Assembly: GCA_963691815.1 (NCBI GenBank)
Contig: OY829658.1
Location: 19,636,471 to 19,700,470, forward strand
Direction of reading: 5' to 3'
DNA length: 64,000 nucleotides
DNA from: Echiichthys vipera
Lineage: Eukaryota > Chordata > Actinopteri > Perciformes > Trachinidae
Positions 11,386-25,164 of this stretch are shown here, piece by piece. The first letter of the stretch is position 1. Each line of letters opens with the position of its first letter. The notes beneath the pieces are model-generated. The model ran no database searches. It was not told the origin of the DNA and saw only the letters and a list, made by a program, of their open reading frames with translations. Both the position numbers and the translations under genes were made by a program.

Positions 11386-12346
11386 GTTTTTTTTACTGTC
11401 CATAGGTTACATGTTTGTGGACCAATATCCAAAACTGGCTAAGGCCACTCAACATTCATTCCAAATACAGATATTATGTTGGTGAAACATTTATATTTGA
11501 AGCCCAATCAAGAACTAATATTAATCTAAATTTCCTAAAAACTGCATTGCAAAGCCAATTTCTTTTGGAAAAAAATACATTGCCACAAACTGCTACAAAG
11601 CAATAATGGAGAAAATTGTTCCAGTGGAGAGAGAGACTGTAAATACGTTATACCCGTCATATGTATCTGTTCTAAACATACCGGCACTGTCAAACTAAAT
11701 GTATGAATGAATTAAAGGATCCCATTCATTTTGTTTTGTCTTTTTTTATTAGTCTTCCTTTTTGTCCAATTGTTCTTTTTCAAGAGGTTACATACCATGT
11801 CATCGTATTGTCATGTGCGTTATGTGTATGCAAAATAGTACTTCGGTTTTACTTCAGTAAAATTATTTGTTGACTTATTCCACTGCTGCTCTTGACAATA
11901 AACGAGACACAATTAAACCCAAATGCTTGGAATTCCCGAGGTGCAGTTGTCTGCCGATGTTGCGCAAATACGACTTCAGAGAGTAACTCATTACACTCAT
12001 CAAACAAGAGCTACAAGATAATCCAGCCAATACAAGTAAATATTTGCATTTTTATCAAATAATGAAAGATCCTTGAGTCAACAGTGACATTGCTAAGGTG
12101 TGATGGTACAATAAGAGGTAAAATTCCACTTTGATTTTGCTCTTCCAGTTTTACTTCCTCATATCAGTTCATCAGGGCTTTTATTTTCTCAGAGGTTTTA
12201 GAGTTTGAATCCAGGTACTACTCCCACTAAAACAAGATAAGAGCTTTTCATCTGTGAGACACAAATCCGTGTTTGTTCTCAGGAGATATTGCTAAAGCAC
12301 CTTCAATAAATGTCAATGCACGACGAAGCTAGAAAAATATAAATAT
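11386..12346. other. Spacer between P-element cluster and recql4 3' end
   Basis: No gene recognised. It has one 63-codon open frame at 11415-11606 without homology I can name, then AT-rich sequence. Confidence 0.5.
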
Positions 12347-12352
12347 TTTATT
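12347..12352 (-). terminator. Candidate recql4 poly(A) signal (AATAAA on minus strand)
   Basis: AATAAA read on the minus strand, 181-186 nt downstream of the recql4 stop codon (12533-12535). Confidence 0.5.
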
Positions 12353-12459
12353 TTTAATTACAGTCTACAAAAGAAAAAACTTCACACATTAAATAATTCA
12401 ACATGATGGAATAAAGGTAAATATGAGAAACAAAAACAGGTGTTTCTGGATTCAGGCTT

Positions 12460-12462
<3 letters not shown>

Positions 12463-12519
<57 letters not shown>
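12463..12519. repeat. (GT)n microsatellite in recql4 3' UTR
   Basis: About 28 uninterrupted GT units beginning 14 nt beyond the recql4 stop codon. The minus-strand transcript would carry (CA)n. Confidence 0.95.
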
Positions 12520-12520
<1 letters not shown>

Positions 12521-12532
12521 ACTTCTGGTCGC

Positions 12533-15500
12533 TCACTTGAAGCGAATGATCTCCTGAGTGGCCAGTCTGATTAGCTGGTTGAAGTCAAACTGGATGTACT
12601 TCCTCCAGTAGCGTCTGTCCCTGCCGTAGATTTGAGCAGGATAACAAGGACTGCCTGAAACACAAGATTGGTTCTCACCTTCAGTGTACGCAAGTCCTGA
12701 AATGTAACACATATGTTGATGATCCACAGCTGATAACTGCACTTTATGCCAGCTGCAAATTATTGAAACCTTTTTAAGTTTATTGACAGTCTAATTTAAT
12801 ATTTATAAAGAAATAAACATTTAGTTTGTTCAAAAGTAAGAAGAGAGAAGAAGACAAAGCTCAGAAAAGGTTTGTAAAGAGGTTACCACCCCTCGTCCGA
12901 GAAGACAGACATCATGAATAGAGAAGAGTTAAGACAGTATGAAAGAAAGCATGTGATTGGTTGATTGGTGTTTGAGATCAAATTAGAGAGAAATGAATAA
13001 ATCTGCCTGTATCAGAGAGAGCACTAAAGGCGGTGTGTTGTTCTCTCTGGCATAATTAAAAGTGAACTTAATTAACTAATTTTAAAATGTATGTTTTTAA
13101 TTTTACTGTCAGAGCCCAGCCTAAATAAGATTAATAGTTTATTTATTGCTATAAATTCTATAACACCCTCTTGAGGTTAAGAATCATTCAGTGGAATGAC
13201 ATTTAAGTTAACATTCAATTTTTAAAAAAGCAAACATACACACATAAATATCACTATGAAATAAATGCTGAAAAAGATATGGGCTTATAAAAATAAAAGT
13301 TCCCTGAAATAAATAAAATGTAATTATTTTGACCACGGTGACTCATTTAACCTAAATTATTTATGTCGGTGTTTATTTCAAAGCTGTATTTATTTATTTC
13401 ACATTGACTTAAATTACATTCCATACCTTTGGTCATTTTCACTGGAAAACCTGCTGTTCGTAGGCACTGAAAGTGGACTTCATAAGAACAAAGCTACATT
13501 TGCTATTTTTAGAAATCTAAACTTCAGCACTCTGTAGTAACCTGAAAGGTAACGCTCTTAAGTACTTACATACTTGTATATTTTGTAGGAGCATCATCAT
13601 ATTTATAAGTTTGTGTGATCTCACCTATGCCGTGCAAGATTCTAGCAACAGCTCTTCCAGAGAACTTCTCGTCGCTTCGGTTGGAAAGAAAACTTCTGAT
13701 GTCCGCTCTGATCTGATTCTCCCAGTCTAACAGCTTCAAAGACACACACACACACACACACATGTAAAACTAAAATAACCAGAACATTCAAGACACAAAT
13801 TCGGTTGAAACTCCTGACAACCATCACGTGAGTTTTACCTTATATTTGCTGAACTCCTCGATGTCCACCGGTGCGAGCATGTGGCTTCGGTCTCGCCTCT
13901 TGTCGAAGTACGCAGAGAGATGCTCTTTCAGCTTCAGGCTGCGACTCTCATCCAGACCGTCGACGCAGGATAATGCGCTCTGGAACGCAACACTGCAAAC
14001 GCAACGATACATACAGACACAAGGCAATGTAGACAGAAGTTCGGATGTCTATAAATACATTTTAAGTCTGTGTGTGTGTTTACCTTTTGAAGGCCTTGAA
14101 GCAGGCGGACAGCTGGTAGAGCTGCGTTCTCTCTTGGTTCTGCACTCGATTATGGAGGAACTGACAAACCTTGTCCATCTCCTCATCGCTGAGGTCGCCG
14201 AAGGAACGGAAGTAGAAAGAGATGGAGGAGAATTCAACGTGGATGCCGCTACGTCCGCCAACTGAAACACAAATATTCATGATTAATTGTTGAGCGTCTC
14301 CATTCATGAATTTGTACTTTTTACTTGTCAGTTTGTACAGAGAAACCAGTTCAACTACAACCTGTGGATATTCTCATTTGTCCAGGTCATCGTTATCCCC
14401 AAAGACATCTAAGTCAAAAGCAACTGGGGGGGCAGTTCAACTACACCGTCACAATTAACTACAGGGCTCTTTACCGTGTGCACTCTGTCTGTGTGGATAC
14501 TTGTTTGAGGTTTTTGAATTCTGCAAACCAAAATCTACCCCAGGGGTAAGAAAACTATTATACTGAAGCAAAAGTAAAGGAAAGAAGACGTTTCTTTGTT
14601 AGTGATGGCTTGCACATACCGCTGCTCCACTGCAGCTGTCTGAGTCCTCTCTTCACAAGAGGAAGCTGCCATCCCATAGTGTCCGCAACCTCGACGACAT
14701 CAAACTCCAGCTGATCACATGTCTCCACTCGCTCGCCTGCCATCCGCTTTCTGGCCAACACCACAGCAACCGGAGGGCAACTGTGTAGAAATAATGTACA
14801 ATCAAAAATATATCATCAAGTTTGTCATTTTAAGTATCTAATGACAACATTGTTCAACATGTCTATATCTTTATACACACAAACGCATATTCCTGCACAC
14901 ATAGTCTGTGTCTGGATCTTTTTAAGACATTTCATACATTTTAGTGATTTTCTGGAGCTGTCTTGGTCCACTATAGCAGCTGAGTTTACACACAGACAGC
15001 GTGGGGTGGAGAAGTTCGACAAAGCGCTGGGGATGCAGCTCCAGATAGCAGAGCAGCGTTTCTACACCTGAAACACACAAACGAAAGAAAAGGAAGAAAG
15101 AGACACTGTGGTTTTGTTCTATATATTAGTTTTCTGTGGTTCTTACTGGGTTTTTTTAGGGCATTTGGAGGATCATAGCCACCAAATTCTACTTTATTCT
15201 AAACGCCCTGTGAAGTTTGACATGTTCCTACTTCATAAAACTTGACTGGACACACATTTTGGTAGTTCTTGCTTTAGTTTATACTCTACAGGTTGTATGT
15301 GTACCTGTACTCTCACTTACACATCTAGCCGTCTATCAACTTGTGTTTTTTCACTTTGATGTATTCATTCATTGTGTTTCTACTTACCTTCCTCTGTGAT
15401 GTCCAGAGCCTCCACAGTTTCTTGGATGGGAATCGCTCTCTCATGCGTGTGACACACTCGCTCTCTGGGCCAATCTCTGCTCTCCTCTTCCTGGTCCTTT

Positions 15501-18500
15501 AGCCAATCACCGGCTCCTTTCTCCTCCACGTCCTTGTTCTTCATCGAACCCTCAGCTTCCTCTTGTTCACCCGTCTGCTCCCCTTTCCTGTCCACCTCCT
15601 TTTCTTTTCCTTCATCTCCGTCTTCTTGGAGGGGTAGCTCCGCTGCATCGAGATGTGACGACTCCTTGCAGTGACAACAAGGACACATCATTCACCCACA
15701 ATTCTGGTTTTATGTATAGATAGGTTTGTAAAATGTGTCCAAGACAAACATTGTTTAAACATTTTTTCTTATTTAATTCAATGTTAACTTAATTCTAACT
15801 GTATTTTATTGAGAGAAAGAGTAAAGAAGAAAGAGTAAAAAGATGTTAAAGATCACTTTCTTGTTTAATCACCTGTGCAGTAGATGTTACTGGTGTGTCT
15901 GTGTGTACTTCGTCCTGCTGAGTGGGAGGGTTCAGGTTCTCCTGATCACACACATCCATCAGTTCCAGTAGCTCAGAATCTTCAATGTCCTTTAAACACA
16001 GACAGTTTTTACTCAGTGGAACATTTTACAGTAGTTTTCTTGTATTTAGTCCTCAAACACAAACGTCGGTTACCTTCACAAGTTCCTGCTGTTTCTGGTG
16101 TATCTGTTTACATTTGCATGGAGGGAAAACTTTCTGGACCAGTTTCTTTACTGTGTAGTAGTCCACTGTGTCCGCATATATGTGCCGACGGAGCTCATGG
16201 AGGTCCCCACCCTACATACACGCAAACACCAAATTAATTATTAGTTAGAAATATATTATTAAATGTCTAGCGTGTTCTGTTATAACTCAAGGTCACAAAT
16301 TCAGGCGTTTACCGTTTTACAGTTTTACAGTTTTTACATGAGCCAGCAGTCTTACCTCAGGGTCAAGGAAGAGGTGGCAGTGTGCTGGTTCTCCGTCTCT
16401 TCCTGCCCTCCCAATCTCCTGAACGTAGCTCTCAAAGCTCTGGAAACACATTTAGCAGAAAGGGAAAAACAACTAAGACAAGAGTTGAGCTGGAGTGTCC
16501 ATTTTTTCTTTTAATATCTGAGTTTAAGAACAATGTTTCTTCTAGTTTTAACATTTTGAACTTTTACCATAAAAAATTAAACTTTGAACCTCTATCAAAG
16601 CATGACAACTGGACAAACTCCATCTTCCGATGAAGATTATGTGATATGATTGAAAGCTCCAGAACTCCAGAAATTCTTTATCTATGTTTTATGTTTGCTC
16701 TTGTTCATAAAAATGTCAAACCTGATGCAGTTTCAGATTACACGTATAGGTTTCAATGTTATTATAACGTTTGAGGAGCTTTTGCTTTTGATAAATCGGA
16801 CCACTAAAAGAAAAACATCACATGCTAGGCTGCCCGCTGCCACTACCTACCTTTGGCATGTTGTAGTGGATGATACCGCGGACGTCAGATTTATCAAGCC
16901 CCATGCCGAACGCCACAGTGGCCACCACGATTCTGAGCTCCCCGCACATGAAGTTGTTCTGGACACGACGGCGCTCTGACCCAGACAAGCCAGCGTGGTA
17001 CGACTCTGCCTGCCATTTCAGCGGTTTACGAATCTTCTTCCTCGCTAAATGTAGAAGCACAGAGTTGGTAGGGAGTCAGAAGACAGAGAGTCAAAAAGAG
17101 AGAAGTTAAAAAGGCTTTTTAAGAGATGCAATACAACAGCCTTGCATACCATGTTCTAGTGATAAGTCTGGCATGTCTGATGTAACCATTGTACATTTAA
17201 CCCCTTCTCCTAATGTGTGTCTCACAAAAATATTGATTATTCACACTTACCCAGGTCTTTCTTTCTCTGTCCTATGGGGTTTTTATGTGTCTGACTGCTG
17301 CTACTGCTGGTTTGATTGTTTTCTTTCACCAGCACTCCCTGCAGGCACGTCCTGAGCAACGCAGCCACACGAGTTGTCTCCTCTCTTCTGGTGCAGTAGA
17401 CGATGATGGAGTCTAGACAACCAAAACGGTCGCCCTTTAACAAGGACACTAAAGCCTGAACAGATAAAGAAAAGGAGACATAGAGACAAATATTTAGAGA
17501 AAGTTTCTAGGTAGACAAAAACGGGCAGATGGCATCTGTGGGCATGGACGACAAATATTTGCAGAGGTCTGGAAGATACTCTTCATTAAGACTTAAGATC
17601 ATTTCAACTTTGCCTTGCGTTGCTCAAGGAGACAGAGAAACACGCTACTCATCACACACCTGATCCTTCTCTCTGTCGGTGGACACAGACAGACGCAGGT
17701 TAGGAGGCACTGCTGCAGACCGGACAGCAATGCCGTCTTGATCAGTGATGTCCAGATGCCGTGCAATGTCCAGAGCAGTCGACAGTGTGGCTGTAGCAGT
17801 GAGTCCCAGCAAGCACTGCACTCCCAAACGCTCCCTTAGCACCTACAAACACAGACATCATATCTTCGTTGTTACGGCAATTGCTAGTGAGTACAGATTA
17901 AAGCCAACATCAGGAGAAATACAACTGCTCAGAAATTACCCTCAGTCTGAGATGTTAATGTTTAAATTGTGTTTAAGCTACAAAATGAGCCACTTTGTGT
18001 TGAAGCAAAGAGATAAAAACATACCAAAAGAAGTCAGACACTGCAGGTCTTCCTGATTTATGAAAAAATATTTTTCTTAATCTCTAATATTGGTTTAAAA
18101 TTTTAATATCTCATCCAGAGACTTTGTGTCTAACTTCAGAAAGCAACTCAGTATCATTTACTCTACACTCTCTTCACATTAAATATTCTTTGAAACTTTA
18201 GGGAACACTCACATGCTTTGAGTGTGGGGGATCTAAATGTGCCGAAATTGGATTATTCAAGCTTTTTTAAAAGTATCTGCATCTTAATTATTTTTGGTTT
18301 ATTTGCTGACCTTCAAACAACAACAATAGAAGTATTAATATCACAACATTAAATAATCATTCTTTACACTCCCATCTAATGTCCAGATGCTGTGTTCCTT
18401 CTAATTGACTTAAGATGGACCAAGACAGATGGAAACTGCAGTCTACGCACACACGCACACACACACACACACACACCGTCATCATTAACTCACCTTACAG

Positions 18501-21500
18501 AGCCTCAGGTAGCAGGGTCTAAAGTTGTGTGACCACTCTGAGACACAATGAGCTTCGTCTATACAGGCGAAGGCCACAGGAGGGAGCTCCTGAGCAGAGG
18601 GCAGACAGCCCGACCCTGAGCCACCTCCACCAACCAGAGCCTCTGGAGAGAGGAGCAACACACACACCTGGCCTGACTTCACCTGGAGAAACAGAGGAAG
18701 GTTTTGGTTTAAACTGCACCAAAATAATGTACAATCGATATAGAAGAACAGAACAAAGGGAATGGCTTTTGATTCTGGATTTGAAGTTTGATATATTATT
18801 TTACTCTTTGAGACATGCAGGATGATGTACAACTGTTGTTTTTCCTCCAACTCTGAAGTCTTGCTGCTCTTGTGTCTGTTACCTTTTCTATCGCAGCTTC
18901 TCTCTGTTTCATCGTCATGTTGGAGTGGATGCAGGCTGCCTTCAGATTGGCCGGAAGGCCGGACAGCTACACAGAGACAGACGAGACATTCACAACAAAA
19001 TGTGGTAATTGCATCACTGTTCAAAGTTAGAGTGTACATTTTACAAACGTTTGTTTATGTGTGAGAGAGAGAGGGTGATTACCTGGTCGTCCATGAGTGA
19101 GACTAGAGGTGAAATGACCAAAGTGATGCTTTTTGATCGCTTAGCGTACAGGTAGGCTGGGAGCTGATAGCACAACGATTTACCCATCCCTGTTGACAGC
19201 ACTACGAGGGTAGAGAGACCTGCAGCAGCAAGTGAGAGAAAAAGAGACAAACATGAAGACAGAGATGATTGACGTACAGGTGTGTGTATTTGTGGTGTGT
19301 GTAAAGTGCATACCTGACAGGATCCTCATGATGGCTTCCTCTTGTCCTGGTCTAAATGACTGGTAGCCAATTTCACTCAGAGCTGCGTACACCTCAGCAG
19401 GTGTTTCTAAACAGACCAACATTCCCACCAATAAAACATAAACCTTTGAGCAAATGTTCTGTATATTTATTGTTTAGCCTGTATTTAATTAGAAAAGGAA
19501 CACAATGACTTTACCCTGGACTTTCCCATCGTCTTTGAGATGATAAAGTGGTTCCATCGGTGGTGGAGCAGCGGGGCGCTCGTAGTCAGGACGAATCACA
19601 TTCAGCAACACCTCGTCTTTATGGTTACCGTCCACCTCCTTTTCTTGGTGTGGCTGCTCCTCTTTGATACAGGGAGACGCCGCTGGAAGACACAAAGACA
19701 TCTGAATTTAAAGACACGCATGACAAACAAACACGAAACCACCTGCGATACTGTGATTAATATTTATGTCAAGCATTAGAATCTGATTCACAAAGTTGTA
19801 TTAATTACTGCAGCAAAGTCACAAGAAAACTGTATCTAAAAGGAACAGATCTTGTATTTACAAAAGTACATATTTTATTTCCTCAATGATCGCAAAAGTG
19901 AATCCTCCATGAGCTCCGTCTCTAAATCTCCACTGTACTCGTTAGCTGTAATATGAAAAGACAAGGTAGACAAATTGTGTTAATGTATTGTTTAAATATC
20001 GAATTTTTGGAACCATTGATTCAAGTTGCGTTAAATATTGCTGTCACTAATTAATGAGGGGCCTGGACGCATTTATTTAATGAACTGACAAATCTGAAAA
20101 ACTACATTATTTTATACATAAAGCAAGAAATAAAACTCCAATATTTAGAGCCATTTTAGAAAACGTTTAGGTGGAAAGCAGCATATTCAGTAAGTTCAAC
20201 AACTGGGGTACCCAGGGGTTGAGGTTGCAGTGTGCCCGTTGCCCTGGCAACTTCTTCCAGAGTGGGCAGTTCAAACGGCTCTTCCTCAGCCGGCTGGTCC
20301 TCGGGAACAGGAGGAGGAGGAGCTGCGAAACAGGATTGTTCATCAGAGGAGAATAATTCACGAATAATTCAGAGGACACATTAACAGTTTTGCCTAAAAC
20401 AGATGAATCTATCATCACTAGAAAGTTCCTGATGTGACAGGCAAATAGGCTGCCCCTTTTAAAATGGTCACAGTCCCAAAAAACAGGTTATATTAACTGA
20501 GGAGATGAATAACAAATACAATTCAAGAAAACGTGATGTCTTCCTGAAACTGATGTGAGTCTGCCTCATTAGTTTTTTTGTCAAACATGCAAAATAAAGC
20601 ACTCTTTTTTTGTGAATGTGCATCACTCTGTATTACCAGGTCCCTTGCAGTCCATGGCCCAGTGTCCGGTCCCTCCACACTTGTAGCAGGTGTCACCCTG
20701 CCGACTGAGCCCCCCTCTGAAGCCCCCCCTCCTTCCTCTGCCGAAAAATCCACCACCTCCACCAAAACGCTCGCCCTTCAGCTGGAACTTCTGCATGTAC
20801 ATCTAAAAACACACACACAAGCACACACACAGTAGATTTATGATAGCGTAACATACATTTTTGTAACTTTGGATCCATTATGGTCTCTGTTTAGTCTAAT
20901 AAGTCATGTGAAATTAGATTTCCTTGACAAATGCATCGTCAGAGGGATATATTGTAGATTGTAGGTTTTGTTTTGTTTTGTAGGTTTTGTTTATTAAGCC
21001 TTGTTTTGATACTTGATGTGACATGTGTTTGGCCAACCCTGGGAACATTCGCTGAAAATAAATCACTAAAAAAAAATTCCAACTAGACAGAACTGATCAG
21101 ACAGGCGCTTCAGTGCCGCGTGAAAGCTATCGCCAAGACGACAGATACTACTGCTTCTCTTCATTACTGCAGAAACATATCAGTACCACACGCACTAAAC
21201 TTACCTGTTTGCGAAGACCAGCCCCCCTGAGTGCGTATCCTTTGACGTGAGATTTCTTCTTCAGGTTTATCTTCACAAAGTTACCCTCTGCGCCCTTCAC
21301 GCTGCTGTACAGATAATGAACAGTTTGAACACAGAATACAAACAGAGATGTTTTAACACCTTTTTGCTGCAGGACGTGTTTGGTCTTACCTGGCTTTGAC
21401 AGGCTGCGTGCGATACATTCTCTTGGCTGCGAATTCCTCCTCTATGTCCCCAAACAAGTTCTCCTGAGGAACCTTGACAGGACATATACTGTATTTAACT

Positions 21501-24500
21501 CATTTGCACAAACAATAAAACAAAGTATGTGGAGATGATAAAAATTTACTGACTTACCTTTTTTGGCTCTGTGCTTTTTTTGTCCTCTTCTGCCTCTCCA
21601 TCTTCATCTCTCTTTTTCTTGGCTCTCCTTTTCTTCCCTCCTTCTTGAGCTAGGCTGGGGTTTGCATCAGCGCTTTCCTCTTTCTTTTTGCCATTCCTAC
21701 GCCGCTTCTTTGCTCCTCCCTCCTCCGTCGTCGTCATCTCACCCTCCGTATTCTCTCCTTCTCTCTGCCTTTTCCTCCCTCTCCTCTTCGTACCCTTGGA
21801 TTCGTGACTGGTCTTGTTATCGTCTTCTGGCGTTAAAGGGGGCGTCAGTCCTCTTTCCGTCTCGTCGCTGCCCTTCCTTTTTGCTTTCTCTTCCTGTCCT
21901 CCTCTGCGTTTCTCATTGTGTTGTAGCGAAGGTTTTGGTTGACTATAACTGACTGTTTTGTCACTTGTAATGCTCTTAAGCCCTCCATCTTCCCCCAAAT
22001 CTGTTACCTCACTTCTTTCTCCCTCTGCATCTATTTCTTTTCTTCCAACTTTTTCATCTCTGTGTATTTTCCCTTCAGTTTCTCTTTCTCTTCTTTTCTC
22101 CAGATCTATCTCCTGATTGCCTGCTCCAGGCTTCGCCTCAGTCCCCATCTCTCCAAACACCTGACATCTCTCCAGCCACTTCCTGTCAACAAAGCTCAGC
22201 TTACTGGCAGGAGAGGCAGTTCCTCCAATGCCTCTACCTCTGATTCCTCCTCTGAAACCTCGGAGAACCTGAGGGCTTCCTCTCAAGCTAATCAAAGTTC
22301 TAACACCTGCTTCATCAAACCCCTTATGTGGCGTGCCTTCAACATGTTCTCCTTTGTCGCCTGAAGCTTCTATACTTTCATTTAACATTCCCGTGGCTCC
22401 CACATCTCCTCTTGAAGTTCCTGCACTACATGGAGAAGATAGTGACGACGACAAGGCAGAAGATCTAGCTGGTGAGGGAGCTACTCTAGGGACATTTTGA
22501 TTTTGTGAACTATTAACTTTACTAGGACTGCTCTTACGACTTATATTACTGCTACAACTACTGGCAGCACTTGCAGGTTCATCACAAAACTCTCTGACAG
22601 GTTCAAATGGTGCAAACGGCTCTTCAGGCTCCACTTTCTGGGGTGTCTTTGAAGCCAGGGACCCCAGGCAAGATTTAAATCTTCTGGAAAGGACACAATT
22701 AAAGGGAAAACTCACACAAAACATCTGAGGGCCGTTACTGGTCATTCTATTCAAACTTTTTCAAGTTTTCAAATGGCTTACGATTTCCCCAGAACTACTA
22801 CAGTCGTTGATAAAGACCATGAAATACAATTAAATATGGGATACATATCTATATATAATAAAAAATAAAAAAATTAAAACATTAAAAGACAATGTTGCAA
22901 TTACTTCATTACAGTGGCAGTTTAAATATAAAACAAGTATATTGTAGTACTGCTACTGATAATAATAATAATAATAATATTGTTTAATAGGAATAGAGCT
23001 TGTTCGATTGTCTCTTGATAACTGATTTCAATCATTTGTGGAGGAAAATTCCCAGAACATTGTCCGATGTCAGTTCTCCAATATGAAGATTTTCTATTTT
23101 TCTCTGTTTTGAATCATTATAAACTATATTTTGGGGTTTTGGATTGACGGTCGGATAAAAAAACAAGACATTTGTTGTCACCTTGGACTCTGGAGTATGT
23201 TTTCATGATATTTAATATAATAAATGTATCAGTATATAATATAAATGAGGTTACATATATATCAGTAAATGATGCATCGATAATATGGAGCTAATGCTGC
23301 AAGGCCTGAGTTAATTACCTTGGTGTGAAAGGGCTGGATTCAGGGTCATTGGAAGAGGTCTTGACAGTGGCAGCAACAGGGCTGTTTGTCTGTCCAGTTT
23401 GTCCATCTTTCAAAGAGTTTAGAGGTAACCGACCAGGAAGGGACGATTTCTTCAGTGAGACAGGTCTCTCCTGGAAAATCAAAAGGAACCAAAGAAACCA
23501 ACGTTATTGTGACACTTAATTCCAGCACAATGAGGAAGTAAGTTCTCTCCCTTACTATAATGTGGTGTGGTCAGTGGCTTTTTCTCAGGGTATCTACAAA
23601 TGTAACCTGCAATATCTGGGAATGTATCTATTTAAGAATGTCGTTTAGCCTTTGGTGTTTTAGGCTTTCATTTTTCCAGAAATCTTTATCTATATCCATC
23701 TAATGTAATAATTTTGGGCACTTTTATGGTTGTTACTATACAATGTTGCTCTTTTTTTTTCTCAGCTCCTGTATGATATTTGATTTGGTGACAAAGTAAA
23801 TTGATGTTTGATATTTATGTCTTATTGTATGTAGGAAATTTGATCATAAGATGGCTGTCACATATCACTACCCTGATGAAGGTCTAGTACTGAACACTGA
23901 CAGTGTGTCACTCTGAAACTTTTGACCTATCGGTCCCTCTCCTATTCAACTGTCTTCATGACGAAATAGATTTGAAAAGTATTCTCCTGTTCGTGGTCAG
24001 GTTTTTCCAAAGTATGCCTCACCTTGCCGAGTGTCGCTAGGTTGTTTTTAAGCTTTAGGCCGTAGTATTGCGCAGAGGCCTGAAGACTGTCTCTGTCCTC
24101 GGGTGTCAGCCTGGGAGATGGTGCGGGCTGTGAACTGCGGTTCAGATGTGCACCCCAACAGTCTGACTCCTACAACAAGATAGTCAAAGACATAGGAAAC
24201 TCTTTGTCTTGCTTTTTTTTTCCAACAAAGAAAACACTCACAGGCACAAACACACTTTCTTGAGTACCTTCTGGGCTGTAGATCTGGACTGTTCAGCGGG
24301 TCTGTTGGTCGAATCACCGCTGCTGTTTTCTTTGGCTTGCTTCAGACTGCGGTACTCTTTATACAGCTCTGGAATAAAGACACACAATGTAATATGCTTC
24401 TGTCTCTAAACACATCATCTATGCCACAGACGGTGCAGTTATACTTATGGATTGCGATGTTACTCACTCCTGGTCTCCTCTGGAGCTTGATCAATGTCCT

Positions 24501-25164
24501 CCTGGAAAAGGACATTTGAAACATGGTTGAAACCTTTAAAAAAAACTGTTAAAAACTGTTAAAAAAAACATATTTTTAAGCTAGCATAATAATGGCATTT
24601 TAAGACATTTTATTCCTTTTATGGCACTTTTTGAAAAATATATATATATTGGTGTGTTATTGTATGATTTGCTCGTCTACCCTTGTTTGCTTGTCACTTC
24701 AATTCCTTGAATTTTTTCAACTATTTATTTGTTTGTTCTTCTATTTTATTTATTATTTTACTTTTCATGGTGCATACAGTCTGCATGGTTGTCTTATTTT
24801 TATACTTTGTAAAGCAAATTAGAGCTACATTTTATTTATATAAATAGGTGCTCTATTATTATTATTATTATTATAATTATTATTATTTTAATAGTCAAGT
24901 ATGGTGAAAACGCGTAAACAAACTGGCATCAACACTGTCTTAAACAGTAATATCATTTGAACAAAAGGAACCATAATGACACCATAAAAAACATTAATTC
25001 ATCTTCATTCATCATGCATACCAAATATATTTTCATTGTTCACCAAAGAAATAGGTTTGCGTATTTGTGTTTAACGTTACCTTGTTTGGTTTCCTCTGGT
25101 GGTCTTTGACAAACCCCTGCTCCCAGCTTTTCAACTCCAGTTTCACCTCGTTATATCGATCCAT
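12533..25164 (-). CDS. recql4: RecQ-like DNA helicase Q4 (RECQL4)
   Basis: ATP-dependent 3'-5' helicase with an Sld2-like N-terminus needed for replication initiation (family knowledge). Exons, 5' to 3': 25164-25081, 24501-24468, 24368-24268, 24169-24023, 23470-23319, 22683-21558, 21472-21390, 21301-21205, 20802-20637, 20322-20212, 19682-19515, 19406-19314, 19219-19083, 18966-18883, 18682-18494, 17842-17660, 17455-17251, 17044-16851, 16439-16356, 16211-16074, 15989-15873, 15664-15388, 15067-14938, 14780-14620, 14261-14084, 13992-13839, 13733-13625, 12654-12533. The sum is 4824 nt, 1607 aa (human about 1208). Seen: Sld2-like start (MDRYNEVKLELKSWEQGF), zinc knuckle CYKCGGTGHWAMDC, motif 0 FRPGQEEAIMR, Walker A TGMGKS, DEAH box, GLTATAT, VATVAFGMGLDKSDVRG, QEIGRAGRDG, and the RECQL4 C-terminus SPCYPAQIYGRDRRYWRKY. 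The extra length is mostly one 1126-nt charged exon. The donor of exon 20322-20212 (G|GTACCC) is weak but phase-correct. Confidence 0.95.
19875..19945 (-). other. Candidate alternative terminal exon of recql4
   Basis: On the minus strand a pyrimidine-rich tract and TTACAG precede a 71-nt open segment. Spliced from a phase-1 donor (exon 20802-20637 and exon 20322-20212 both end in phase 1), it reads 23 acidic/hydrophobic residues including ELMEDSLLRSLRK and then TAA. An AATAAA overlaps that stop (19874-19879). Use of it would end the protein after the zinc knuckle, without the helicase. It is not part of the main model; no donor follows. Confidence 0.35.

Noticed and set aside
20163..20211. 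Reading exon 20322-20212 further downstream (TPVVELTEYAAFHLN)
   Set aside because: The frame stays open but offers no donor in the phase required by the next exon (19682). The G|GTACCC donor gives the correct phase.
21563..22364. Two long plus-strand open frames (129 and 141 codons)
   Set aside because: They are exact antisense shadows of the large recql4 exon 22683-21558. The Leu/Ser/Pro content just mirrors Lys/Glu/Arg codons, and no splice or homology support exists.
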